Source: Strigamia acuminata (lineage: Eukaryota; Arthropoda; Chilopoda; Geophilomorpha; Linotaeniidae). From it: a stretch of 64,000 nucleotides of DNA. The position numbers and the translations under genes are program-made. This document shows positions 18,727 to 29,347 of this stretch, piece after piece; the stretch's first letter is position 1, and each line of letters opens with the position of its first letter. The notes under the pieces were generated by a model. It was not told where the DNA came from. It saw only the letters and a list, made by a program, of their open reading frames with translations, and did no database searches. The stretch is from positions 36,141,608 through 36,205,607 of the forward strand of contig OX442314.1 in the NCBI GenBank assembly GCA_949358305.1, written 5' to 3'.

Positions 18727-19405
18727 GAGCCAAAATGGAATCAACTTCTGTCGAAATTATGGTTTGGATCCAAACCAATTTAGAACGCTTGAGGAAGTGG
18801 TGGCGTTTTTCAATCATAGCGTATTTCCGCAAATGCAACTACAACGCAATCGTAGTAATTCTCGTTCTCGATCACGATCGCGATCACCTCGATCAAGGCT
18901 AGCCATTGGAGAATTATTGAACGCTCCGGAAATTCCTATCTTTACCGGAAAACAAGAAGAATGCGAAAATTTTCTTCGTCTCATCAAAAATGAGGCCATG
19001 TTAAAAAACATATCCCTAGATGTGGCTCTAAAAAGCGTACCAGCCTATCTGGTTGAAGAAGCCCAAAATTGGTATTATGAGAACCAAGCTGAATTTCTCA
19101 ATTGGGAAGTTTTTGAATATTTGTTTCGTGACAGATATGTCTGGACGCCATTAGAACAATCGCGCCAGTTGGTTAACACAAAACAAGAAGAATCTGAGAG
19201 TTTGTATTATTTCATTCACAGATTCTATAAAATTTGGAGTCAACAGGAAAACTTAAATTCAAAAGGTGCAGCTGCACTATTATTTAACAATGTCACTAGC
19301 GATAGTGCCCATCTGTTGCACCAACAAGGAATGACGGATTATATTTTGGGTCAGATCTACGAAGCTGTAAGCAAAAATAAGGGTTTATTTAACCGAATCC
19401 TGTAG
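18727..19405 (+). pseudogene. Gag relic, 3' piece
   Basis: The frame continues from 3715 with no stop until TAG at 19403-19405. It resembles element 3 Gag: an FCRNYGL-type motif, a short RS run (about 18850-18900), an IPIFTGK-type capsid start, then the same order of Trp, Phe and Asn-Ser positions through to a KGLFNR-type end. Just after the stop, another frame continues the similarity (a DPV-like motif) and jumps to the end of a zinc knuckle (RRDCPNL). The gene therefore has a frameshift and an internal deletion that removed most of the knuckle. No pol follows. It was already a relic when element 1 entered, or it was a gag-only sequence. Confidence 0.75.
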
Positions 19406-20517
19406 AAGCAGATAAACGGGATCCAGTTATAACCGTAAACAACCGACGTGATTGCCCAAATTTGTAAATGGAGTGTTTAAACTTCATACTCCATCTTTTA
19501 TTGTTGTCATTTTTCGCAGCGCCACCTGTTAAATTTATGCAAATAAAATCACTCATGTTAATTTTCAACTAATGCATGGCTGTCTTTTGACTTACTCCAC
19601 ATTTACATCCATCTTCATCTTTTGCATCGCGATCAAGGAACACATTAGTAAACACGACAAAATTTGAGCAAAATATGCAATAACTTAACGTGTTTTAGCC
19701 TAACATAACCGAAGACGTAAAGATATATAGAGTACAGCTGAAAACCAGGCTTTCTTTTATTGGATTGCGCACAGACAAAATGCATTTTATTGCGCATGAA
19801 TATGAATTTGTTGATTTAATGCATCGCATCTTCTCTTTTCGTTAATTTTCTCATTTAAAAATCCATTTTGCTCAAATGTTTCCCAATTTTTTTCTAAATC
19901 TGTAAAAAAAATTTGCAATAATTTTCTCACATTTAATAAAAATTTTATAAAAATTTATTTTCACAATTTATTTTTCCTTCAATTTCAATCTTTCTTCAAT
20001 TCTTTTCAAATCTGTGAAACGTTCAAATAAATTTGTTTGATATATTTTTCTCATTTAACTACTCAAGTTACTCAAGTTTACATCGCTAAGAGGATTTTGT
20101 GGGATTGCTCGTTTAAAAAGGAAAGCGCTGTAATAATTGTTATTGTTTAATGTTCATGTCGCATGGCTCGTTGTTGCTAAGCGACGCTTTCTGTACTATG
20201 CTGATATGACGATGTAAAAGAAGAATTAAATGGTTCAATTTGCTTTAATGAGTTCGAGGAGTTATTCTCACAACTGTGTCGGTAAAATGTAAAAAATTCG
20301 TTTCAAATTTGAAAACAAAAATTTACCTGATATGAACAAGAACATGGAGAAAAGGAAACTGGCTTTACGAAGACCCGCAAACCAAGTACCGGTACACGGA
20401 CATGGAGTCGGAATTCGCTTGGGTAAATCTAAAGGTTCATTTCTTGGTGACACATTATTTTAGAAAATTAATTTTCATATTTTACATTTCATATTTTGGG
20501 GACTTTGGATGTTGAAA
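19406..20517. other. A/T-rich region without a supported gene
   Basis: The end of the gag relic decays by about 19470. The rest has no credible frame. A short segment near 20310-20430 (word GGAATTNGCTTGGGTAAATC) recurs near 29180-29290, in each case just 3' of an SRPK-like copy. It is part of that duplicated unit. Confidence 0.5.
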
Positions 20518-21352
20518 TTAAACGCGAAGCCACTTGTGTCTGAGGCAATCTTTAGCCGAATTGCGCCTTTTCGGATTAATGGCTAACATGGGCAGTAAGA
20601 AGTCGATAAATTCACGCGCATCTTTGACATCCCATTCGTACATTTCGGTAAGCAGTTGGACGAGGTCGTACTGTTTGAGCACGGGAAACCTTACGAGTTT
20701 GCCCTTTGCGTTGAAAAAGCTTCTGGAGAAGGCCATTTGTTTGAGCACGTCACCGAGCAACTCGACCATGAGAGCCAGGAGGATTTCATCTTGCGACATT
20801 GATCCATCCTGACACACAGAATCGGCCGGAAAGAGTAAATGTCCCGTCACCAACTCAAACGCCATGCACGCCGTGCTCCAAATGTCCGCAGTTGCGTCCT
20901 AATCGGCTCCTAGGATGACCTCCGGACACCGATAAGGCCAAGTTTGAATGCTCCAACTGAATTTTCGATTTACCCAACAGGCGTTTCCAAGATCGGCCAA
21001 AGTAACTTGGTAAACGGAGTCGCTTTGATTATTAATGCAAACATTATCCGGCTTAATGTCTGTGTGACTATGTGAATAATGTTGCACGTGTTGTGTAAGT
21101 GGTCTAACGCTCGGAGCACCTGTCTTACGACGCTCTTTACGCTTGCCAACGGCAGACCACTGTTTCCAAATTTATAAATCAACGTCAACAAATTGTCGCC
21201 CAAAACGTCGAACACGGTGCAAATGTGCTTGCCGCTGTCGTCTGTAATATTAAAGCAGTCTAGCAACTGGACCACCTTGGCCTTGTGAGGACCATCGTAA
21301 TGTCCAGCACATTGTAACATATTAATCTCTTTGATGGCTACTTTAGTGAAGC
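20518..21352 (-). pseudogene. SRPK-like kinase pseudogene, copy a (5' truncated)
   Basis: Minus-strand pieces match the SR-protein kinase fold: an FTKVAIKEI segment, the HTDIKPDN catalytic loop, ADLGNACW (the DLG form seen in SRPKs), WPYRCPE, and a C-lobe ending LRHKWLRV. Damage is clear: the N-lobe glycine loop and ATP lysine are missing because the copy is cut at about 21352; an 8-bp insertion (actatgtg on +) just before the catalytic loop shifts the frame; and a TAG replaces a Tyr codon after the ILGAD motif. The cut end joins the duplicated BEL/TLR segment. It cannot make an active kinase. Confidence 0.85.
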
Positions 21353-21385
21353 TCGATGTTTCCGCGTTCAAAGGTTCGAGCATTG

Positions 21386-21703
21386 TCAGAGTACAACAGG
21401 GCGGGATATCCGCATCAGGAGCCAAAGCGCCGAAACGCCATTAAAAACTTCAATACCGATAAATCCTCGGTAACCTCCAGGTGTATTGTTCTTGTTACAA
21501 GGCACTTGAAAAGAAGAATGTATGATTTCACTTCTTTCTTTTCCTTCACGATGTAAAGCGGACCCATTTGATCCATACTGGTATGAGTAAAGGGAGTGGA
21601 ACATATAACTCTTCTCCCTGATCGTTTCTTGCATCGGTCCACACAGGTCCCATGCTTGAAATTTCGTATTTACTTTACCGGAAAGCGGAAGCGACCACGA
21701 CAA
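21386..21703 (-). pseudogene. BEL/Pao integrase fragment, copy 1
   Basis: One minus frame gives a motif order typical of BEL/Pao integrase: PFTHTSMDQMGPLYI, then a KSYILLFKCLVTRTIHLEV stretch, then a DLS...FLMAFRRF motif. The overlapping frame gives the preceding part, so a frameshift is present. No other BEL domain or LTR is nearby. It lies 3' of the TLR and was duplicated with it. Confidence 0.75.
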
Positions 21704-22056
21704 GAAAACTCAAGAAACGCGGCTGAAAAAATACACGTGAATACAAGACGGTAGAAGAAATTAGACTGGAGATCTGGTCTGTACGTAGCATTTATTAGAA
21801 GGAGTTATGTGGTGGTGGTTTTTTTACTACTACTCGTATTAGACTTATGATTAGAAATTAGACAAGCCTTAAATTAGCAACATTTATTTTGACTGTAGTA
21901 TAATTAAGAAATACAAAATAGAATTTTTTTCAAAATGGTTCAAAATCATCTGAAAATGAATTATAAAACTACAAAGATAATCTGCACATGAAATACCAAA
22001 ACGCTGCAGAGTGCGTAAAAACCCTTGCAACATCAAAACAACAGCAGTCACTGGTA

Positions 22057-22118
22057 ATAACCATAACCATAACCAAAACCAAAACCATAAGCATAACCAT
22101 AACCATAACCCTATTTAT
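22057..22118. repeat. Short tandem repeat (CCATAA/CCAAAA)n
   Basis: Imperfect hexamer repeats in the TLR 3' flank, present again at about 43311-43372. They are interior and impure, so not telomeric. Confidence 0.7.
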
Positions 22119-22187
22119 TTTAATCATTAGCAGAATTTTCATTAAATGCACTTTACAAAATGTAATATCATTTGCAAAGCAATAGCA

Positions 22188-24977
22188 CTATATGTTTTTT
22201 GTTTCAACTGAGTTTGCCTTGAATGCAGCATGCACATAAACCGATTTCCTTTTCGTCGATGCAAAACGCGTGTTCATCGTTCTGGGCATAGATGATTTTA
22301 ATTTCCTCCAGAAGTAAGGTTTCTTGGCTTCGACATACGTCGTCAACGTTATGAATGATTTGAATTCCTGATCGATTTTGGACAAGTCGGGAACTTCGTC
22401 TGGCACAACTGCGATCACCCGACGCACTTTATCTTGGAGCGCCTTTTGGTAAGCAATGTCGAACTCCAAACGACTCCACAAACTCTTCAAATAATTGTCA
22501 GTCAACACCATGATGGTCCGTTTGCTGCTTTCCACCGATTTCACTATCTGATCGGTTATAAATTCACCCGCGCCCCAGTCCCGGTTGTGTAGACACAGTT
22601 TGTACGACGGATTGCCCGTTTCCAGCCCCGGGACGAGGAAGTCCACGATCCAGTCTTCGTCCTCGCTACTGTACGAGACGAATGCGTCGTATGTTTTGTC
22701 TGCATCGATGTCTTCTTCGGTCACAAACCTCAAACAAATTCCTTTGGAGAACATGTAGTAGAAAATTTCTGATTTATACTTGTAGGAGAGTATTGTAAAC
22801 ACACTTAGTAAAATTAAAATTATAATAACTGATGGTAAAACGAATAACAAATTAAAACTTTTACAAATTCGATCAATATCAGTAAAATTGTAATGTACAT
22901 TATCTATCATACAGGTTAATGCATTTTTATCCTCAAAAGGGTGAGATTTGAGCACACGTTTACTCATTTCACAGTCACATTTCCAAGGATTATTCGATAG
23001 CTTGAGTTTTTCCAAATTTAACAAACTCGCAATTTTATCGTCGAATTTGCTGAGGGAGTTGTTGTTTAAATACAGAACGGACAAGTTTGGGAATATAGGC
23101 ATATTTTGTAACAATTCCAACTTATTATACGAGAGATCTAACATTGTTATCTGCGACCAAATTGGATCATGTTTTTCTGGTAACGAGGAAATCTTATTTC
23201 GGGTTAAATTTAAATGAACAGCAACTGCTGAACCATACGAATGTATTTTGGGAAAACGAGTCAAGTTGGAGTTAATGCAAGCAATCGACACATATAGTGG
23301 GGCATCGAGGTCATCAACCTTGCAGTAACACCCAGGTGCACAATTTTTGGGATACTGACAATACAAGTTATTAACCGTTAGCAGAGATGTACCCTTCATT
23401 TTAGGCGGGGAGGAACAGGAATTGTTTTCTGTGTTAAAAGTGACTGTTGCACTCTGATTGCGCAGATACTTGATGAATCTGTTTAATCTGCAGTCACACA
23501 CAAATGGATTGTGAGACAAGTCAAAATGAACTAATCCGGTGTTACGTATGTGAATAATTTCAAAATTGGTGAAATTGACGTGGGCAATTTGATTGTGGCT
23601 CAAAATGACTTGAGAGACGTTTTGAAATGCTGTCAGATCATTGTCATCTAATTTGCTAATATTATTAAATGAAATGTCAATGCTTTTGGTTATACCATCA
23701 AACATGCCATGGCGAATTTCATGTAAGCAGCAATTAGAACATTTATAGTTTTTTATGTACTGGCCAACTTCTGTTTCAAAAAGAAATTGATACTTTTTAG
23801 GACAATTATTTGACATATCTAGTGTCTCAGCATTCGTTATGAAACTTGTAGGAGGAAACTTTATAAATTCAAACTTATTATTTCTTAGATCAAGATGAAC
23901 TGCAGAATCGTGGGGTGTGGACATTTGGACAATAGAGCTTATCGAATTATCAGCTAATGTGATGTGTTTTAGCTTTTCGCAAATTTCAAGTCCACCAAAA
24001 TCAACGTTAGTGATGTTATTCGAATTAAGACGTAGCACTTCCAGTTTATTTGTGAAGCTGACCCACAATAGAAGATTTTTAATTTGATTGTGGCTAAAAT
24101 CAATCTCCACAATTCCTCTGGAAAGTATAAACACATCGATGGGTATGGCATGGAGTTTATTATTGTTCATGTGAAATTTTCTCAGTAACAGATTTCCTAA
24201 CAACAGCTTCTCGGGTATAGATGCGAGGGAGTTGTGAGATAAGTCTAGCACTTCCAAACGTTTCAAATCAACTAATAAATCTCGCGGTAATGAACTCAGA
24301 TGATTATGCGATAAGTTGAGTTCCTCTAGGTTCAATGTTTGGTTGAAATCGCTTCTTGAAGCAACACCAATACGGTTGTTATTGAGATCATAACTAACTA
24401 AAGAATTAAAGTTATATATGTCACTGGGTATTTTAGTGAATTTGTTAAAACTTAAATCCAATTTCTGTAAATGTATCAGATGGCTAGTGTTGCTGGTGAG
24501 CGACAGTATACAGTTGTTGCGCATTTTTAATGTCCATAAATATTCTGGGATTGCATTAAATATTGTGGACAGATTAATGTTATTACCGGTAGTTGTTTTT
24601 AAGGGATCGGTGCAGAAATTAAATATCTCAACATTGTGATATCTCTTGCTTTCGAACAGAACTTTTGGGATAAACCAATCTAGAAATTCTAAAGGCAATC
24701 CGCTATTGAGGCCGTCAATTGTCACATCCACTTCGTATTGTGTGCCTTGTTCGACTTTGATAGACAACGAATGAGGAGACCATTCGCTACATACAATTGA
24801 AACACTTGAGGTCTGGTTAGTACAAGTACATGATTCGTCCAACGAAGCACAGCCATTTTTCAGGTTGCACGGAATCATACTGGAACAGTTATCCAATTTG
24901 CAATAAGCAGGCATTGACGAAATGAAACAAATCCAAATACACAGCGCGGGCAAAAGGTGTTTGGTCGTACAAAACAT
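22188..24977 (-). CDS. Toll-like receptor, copy 1 (intact, 929 residues)
   Basis: ATG at 24975-24977. Residues 1-26 are a signal peptide. A Cys-rich stretch (about 30-60) precedes leucine-rich repeats (about 120-470). A C-terminal LRR cap (FVCDCRLNRF near 487) is followed by an N-terminal-type Cys cap (near 545), more LRRs (about 575-660) and a second cap (NPWKCDC near 665). This is the multi-cysteine Toll layout. A hydrophobic segment (about 705-725) is the membrane anchor. The TIR domain spans about 760-895 with box 1 YDAFVSYS, box 2 RDWGAG and a box 3-like FW. Family role: cell-surface recognition of ligand and TIR signalling to NF-kB-type factors in immunity or development. The CDS is a single exon; a 5'UTR intron is predicted at 25005-25258. 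An AATAAA lies near 22114 on the minus strand. Confidence 0.92.
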   Translation of the reverse strand: MFCTTKHLLPALCIWICFISSMPAYCKLDNCSSMIPCNLKNGCASLDESCTCTNQTSSVSIVCSEWSPHSLSIKVEQGTQYEVDVTIDGLNSGLPLEFLDWFIPKVLFESKRYHNVEIFNFCTDPLKTTTGNNINLSTIFNAIPEYLWTLKMRNNCILSLTSNTSHLIHLQKLDLSFNKFTKIPSDIYNFNSLVSYDLNNNRIGVASRSDFNQTLNLEELNLSHNHLSSLPRDLLVDLKRLEVLDLSHNSLASIPEKLLLGNLLLRKFHMNNNKLHAIPIDVFILSRGIVEIDFSHNQIKNLLLWVSFTNKLEVLRLNSNNITNVDFGGLEICEKLKHITLADNSISSIVQMSTPHDSAVHLDLRNNKFEFIKFPPTSFITNAETLDMSNNCPKKYQFLFETEVGQYIKNYKCSNCCLHEIRHGMFDGITKSIDISFNNISKLDDNDLTAFQNVSQVILSHNQIAHVNFTNFEIIHIRNTGLVHFDLSHNPFVCDCRLNRFIKYLRNQSATVTFNTENNSCSSPPKMKGTSLLTVNNLYCQYPKNCAPGCYCKVDDLDAPLYVSIACINSNLTRFPKIHSYGSAVAVHLNLTRNKISSLPEKHDPIWSQITMLDLSYNKLELLQNMPIFPNLSVLYLNNNSLSKFDDKIASLLNLEKLKLSNNPWKCDCEMSKRVLKSHPFEDKNALTCMIDNVHYNFTDIDRICKSFNLLFVLPSVIIILILLSVFTILSYKYKSEIFYYMFSKGICLRFVTEEDIDADKTYDAFVSYSSEDEDWIVDFLVPGLETGNPSYKLCLHNRDWGAGEFITDQIVKSVESSKRTIMVLTDNYLKSLWSRLEFDIAYQKALQDKVRRVIAVVPDEVPDLSKIDQEFKSFITLTTYVEAKKPYFWRKLKSSMPRTMNTRFASTKRKSVYVHAAFKANSVETKNI

Positions 24978-25004
24978 GGGGCCCGTTTAAGGATTTCGGC
25001 GTTT

Positions 25005-25258
25005 CTGAAAAGAGACGTTATTTAAAATGTTGCTCACTGAATTACATATATAAGAAATTAAAAGTTGTTCGTGTTATTTTAAGCTATGTTGGCAGTTGGC
25101 TATGACGTGTATTGTTAAGCCCGTCAACATTTTGTATCTAACCATTATTGCACGTTTGAATATCGTTTGTACTCATTTTTACCAACCAAAACACAAAAAG
25201 ATTAAATAAAATTTGAATAGCGACGTGTTTCTGAGAAAAGGTTATTCATTCCCATTAC
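25005..25258 (-). other. Predicted 5'UTR intron of TLR copy 1
   Basis: On the minus strand CAG|GTAATG at 25258 is a good donor and CTCTTTTCAG ending at 25005 a good acceptor, 27 bases before the ATG. Both sites are kept in copy 2. The upstream exon contains an ATG-opened frame (from 25486) that, after splicing, stops 4 codons before the TLR ATG. Confidence 0.6.
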
Positions 25259-25486
25259 CTGAGTGTTGGAAATGCACGCGGAATGGTTGATATTGATCTG
25301 GACAGTTTTGGAAACTACAATTACACAGGAGTTGATGGAGATGAATTCAAAATTGTAATGTGTTTGTAGGTCGGTTAAAGAAATGAAAGTGGTTGTGAAA
25401 CTTGGCATAAGCTCAAGTGGTTGTGTCGTGAATATTAACTTGTTTTTGTTTTCGTATTTTCTAGAATAAATTGTATCTGTTGTCAA

Positions 25487-26390
25487 AGGGCAAAATGCAT
25501 TCTCCCTGTGAGAGTTGTGCGGTGAAGCTTACTTTATGATGACCTTGACCGGGATGACATCAAGTTTGCATTGCTAGTGTTGTAGGCAATGAGTTTGCAT
25601 CTTCCACATAAATTGTGTAATTTAAAAAATTTAATTTTGCATACAAAAAGTCATTTTTGCATATAAAAACATAACTTTTTGCACCAATAATGCAATAAAT
25701 TCCTAAACCTTCTGTTTTTGCACTTACAGCTCTTTGGTAAAACCAATAGTTAAAGTAAAATAAAATAAAATACTTGTGTGCCTTATGATCATGTTAAATG
25801 TTTATCAAAATGTAATATTAAAATGAGTTTTGCAATTTTCCCAGCACATGGGTCGATTGGGTTGTTTTACGGACGACAAAATTTTATGCTTAGTTTTGTT
25901 TAATTATCAAATAAAAATACTTAAAATGGTTATACAATTTGTAATCGTTGAAATTTGTCGCTAAGCGCATCCCATTCCAGCTGATAATCAGCGGCATTAA
26001 GCCTAATATTAGGCCTCGCCTGCAGAACGAGCATTTTCGGCTTTTATTCGAAGAAATACGGTAATAAAATGAAGTAAATCTTTTTTAGAAACCTAATTAA
26101 TTAATAACAATTTAATTACTTTATTTTTCAATATTTTTTTATTTGAGCAGATGTTTTGTTTCATTTTTTATTACAAGTTAGTCAATTAGAAGTGCAATTT
26201 AATCTGTTTCCAAGGTCAATGAAACAGATTGATTAATTACAAATCAAATCGCAATGATCAAATTTTGACAACGTGCCCAGTTCCTTGCACATGTCGAGTT
26301 CATAAATTCATTACAGCGGGCTGCACGGTATGTTTTCTTCATTGGTAGATCCAAGTAGGATTCTCATATTTTGGATATTAAAATATTAAA
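25487..26390. other. TLR upstream region
   Basis: No gene is seen. It is A/T-rich and conserved with 60840-61740 only as part of the duplication. It presumably includes the TLR promoter. Confidence 0.5.
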
Positions 26391-26391
26391 A

Positions 26392-26640
26392 TTAAACTCG
26401 AAGCCACTTGTGTCTCAGGCAATCTTTGGCCGAATTTCGCTTTTTCGGATCAATGGCCAACATGGGCAGTAAGAAGTCGGTAAATTCCCGCGCATCTTTT
26501 ACATTCCACTCGTACATTTCGGTAAGCAGTTGTACGAGGCCGTACTGTTTCAGCACGGGAAACCGTACGAGTTTGCCCTTTCCGCTGAAGAAGCTCCTAG
26601 AGAAGGTTATTTGTTTGGGCACGTCACCGAGCAACTCAAT
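26392..26640 (-). pseudogene. SRPK-like kinase fragment, copy b
   Basis: About 80 codons of the kinase C-lobe (from a LLGDVPKQ motif to LRHKWLRV) are followed by a stop. The copy ends abruptly at about 26640 in a short CAATAACT repeat, so it lacks every catalytic motif. It sits at the distal end of the duplicated TLR segment. Confidence 0.85.
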
Positions 26641-26935
26641 AACTCAATAACCATGGTTAATAAACGCTCTTATTCAAGTGATTGTAAACCTTGTTTGGGG
26701 CAACAAGGCTCTTACTCGCCGTCGCCATCGCCATCGTTAAGGACCACCGTGAGCCATCCGGAGTCGTCGCCATCGCCATCGCCAGTGTGTGTAACGAGGG
26801 AGAAGACGCCATTTTGCCCGCACAACAAGCCGTTGTCGCGCATTTCGTTTCATTGTTTCTTTTCCGCATTATTCCTTATTATTAGTCTTAATTTAGTTTA
26901 ATCATTTACTATTTATTCATTCATTTCTAATTATA

Positions 26936-27687
26936 CAGGGTGGACAAAAAGTATGGTTCACAGTAAATAATTCCCAATCTGTTTTAGATGTTGATTTAGC
27001 AAAATGATTGTAAGGGTAGTATTGTGGGGGAAATCCATTTATGACATCCAATTTGACCTCAGAGGTCATCTTCAAAGTCATCCGTATTGTAACTTGAGAA
27101 CCGTGACAGATAGAGAGAAAAAGTGAATTAGAAAGTTGTAGAGGACCATCCAATTAGTCTAGAACTGTTCTTAAAAAAAATATCTCTGACTGAAAAGTTT
27201 TTAGAAAAAGATGTTTTAAACATTAGTCTACTCAGCTTTGAAACCTAAAACTATTGAGGCAACCAAGCTAATCCTCAATTAGGAGACTTTATTGGGTCAT
27301 ACTTGTAAGTGGAAGAGAGGAAACACAAAAGAAAGGAAATAATTCATTTTGGAAACACATTCCAACATGATAGTTTTAGGTTGCAAAGCTGAGTAGACTA
27401 ACATTTCAAACCTTTTTTTCTCAAAACTTTTTAGTCAGAGATAATTTTTTTAGAACATTTCTAGATTAATTAGATGGTCCTCTACAACTTTCAAATTCAC
27501 TTTTTCTCTCTATCTGTCACGGTTCTCAAGTTACAATACGGATGACCTTGAAGATAACCTCTGAGGTCAAATTGAATGTCATAAATGGATTTCCCCCACA
27601 AAACTATCCTTACAATTATTTTGCTAAATCAACATCTAAAACAGATTGGGAATTATTTACTGTGAACCATACTTTTTGTCCACCCTG
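26936..27687. mobile_element. Foldback MITE with 318-bp terminal inverted repeats
   Basis: Bases 26936-27254 are repeated in reverse complement at 27370-27687 with moderate divergence, around a spacer of about 115 bp. The ends are CAGGGTGGACAAAAAGT and its complement. There is no coding capacity, so it depended on a transposase elsewhere. The end motif resembles Tc1/mariner-type MITEs, but a clean TA duplication is not visible. Confidence 0.85.
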
Positions 27688-27765
27688 CATATTAATATCG
27701 ATTAAATTATTGTGTTTATTTTATATACTTACCCGTGTATGTATTCATTTCATAACCCCTAGAGT

Positions 27766-28990
27766 CTAGGGGTCGGCAACCTTTTGAGACGGAAGAGCCA
27801 AAAGTTATAATTTACAAAATTTCCCAGTTTTTAAAGAGCCACTAACATTTTTGTTTCAATATTATGGTATTTGATTAGGATTAGGTATATAAATTTGATT
27901 TTTAATTTAAAATAAATAGCTGAATGAAATAATTTTTATTCATATAAAAACATAAAAATGTTTCGCACAAAACATATTAAAGTGTTTTAGCTAGCTCTGC
28001 TAGAATAATAAAATTAGTAATCAAATAATATAACTATATTTATTGAATAATAGAATAATAATACGGAGTGGAATAATAGATAGTTACAATAGTTACATTA
28101 CATCAATGGGAGCATTGGCCTTGCATCCCTTTTGAAAGTTTGGTTAAATCTGGCTCATAACTTGTTGTTTTCAGTTTCAAGCACACCTCTAGATTTTCAT
28201 TTGTTAGTTGGCTTCTTACTTTACTTTTTATTATATTTATGCAAGAGAACGCTTGCTCGCACGCATATGTTGACCCGAAGATCGTCAGCACTCCAAAAGC
28301 CAACTTCTTCACCTCACTGTAGCATTCTGGAAGACTATTCTATGCGTCAAATATGAGTGCTTCAACTCGCGGCATTGCTTTTAGATCTGTCCACTTGTGC
28401 ATCGTGACGTGCTTGCTTTTCTGGACCTCCAATTCTTCTAACTTTCTCTTAAGTTCTGTGAACTTGCCACTCCACAAGTGTTTGGTTTTCAAATCCAGCA
28501 ATTGCATTTGAAGCGAACCAGCGTCAATTCCAAATGGCTCAATGTTGATCTCATTTGTTGAAAGGATTTACTATGAACGCCAAAGTGCTTGCGTTTATTT
28601 TGAATTGCTGAAATCTCTCAGCGAATCCATCCTGCATTTTGTTTATAGCCATGCTGAAGTAATTCGTGTCAATAGTTGCATTGGTTTCATCGCGATATTG
28701 TTTCAGAATTTCGAAATGAAGTAATTTACTGCTCTCCATGTCTTCGACAAAAAGAAGTAACATTTTCGAAACAAACTACTTCTTCAAGCAAGGCATAGGC
28801 TGGGTTTCCCTTTCCTTGCAGTTTTACATTTAGCTCATTTAGTTTCTTTGTGATATCCACCATGAAGTTGAATTTTTGCAGCCATTTGTTCGATGGTTTT
28901 CATGATTTTATTTGTACATAAAAATGCTTATTTATTTACAACTGCGAGAGATTCTACTTTTAGGCATTGAAAGGCTCTCAGGGCCACAAT
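27766..28990 (-). mobile_element. hAT-family transposon relic
   Basis: The left end CTAGGGGTCGGCAACC is a typical hAT inverted-repeat end. Broken minus frames within resemble ZBED/GTF2I-type hAT transposases: an [20 protein letters not shown]-type motif near 28860-28800, an AERFQQFK segment near 28630, and the C-terminal dimerisation motif FGSTYACEQAFS...IKSKVRSQLTNENLE at 28310-28130. Stops and frameshifts separate the pieces. The right end was not found. Confidence 0.75.
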
Positions 28991-29347
28991 GCTTTGACTT
29001 AATAAAAAAACTATTTTTACAATATTACCACGCGTGTATTTGCCGCAGTAAGACTACTCGTTTCGCTGTTTTTATTCGTGTGATATAGTCAATTTTTAAT
29101 TTTTATTCTAAATTTTGTTTGCATAAAAGATGGGGAAGATGAGCTGATTGATGAGGGGAAGATGTGGAAACAAAAATCTACCTGAAAGGAACATGGACTT
29201 GAGACAGTTCACTGAAAGGGAAGCTGAGTTTATGAAGTGTATACACGCACATGGAGCCGGAATTAGCTTGGGTAAATCGAAAAGTGCATTTTAGAATATT
29301 TATTGCTAGAAAAAAAGCTAGGGATGAAGAAATGTTTTAAATTTCAC
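28991..29347. other. Non-coding stretch 3' of SRPK copy c
   Basis: No gene is seen. It contains the copy of the short sequence also found 3' of SRPK copy a. Confidence 0.4.

Larger units (their letters stand above)
21353..26390. repeat. Segmental duplication, copy 1 (BEL fragment + TLR + upstream region)
   Basis: The sequence matches 42605-45061 joined to 59143-61765 with small differences throughout, in the same order and orientation. The shared segment starts at CTCGATGTTTCCGCG and ends at the SRPK 3' end (CTCGAAGCCACTTGTGTCT). It carries a whole gene, so it is a segmental duplication and not a transposon copy. Confidence 0.88.

Noticed and set aside
22057-22118. CCATAA/CCAAAA repeats as an interstitial telomere.
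   Set aside because: The unit is impure and does not match TTAGG or TTAGGG; it is a local microsatellite duplicated with the TLR.
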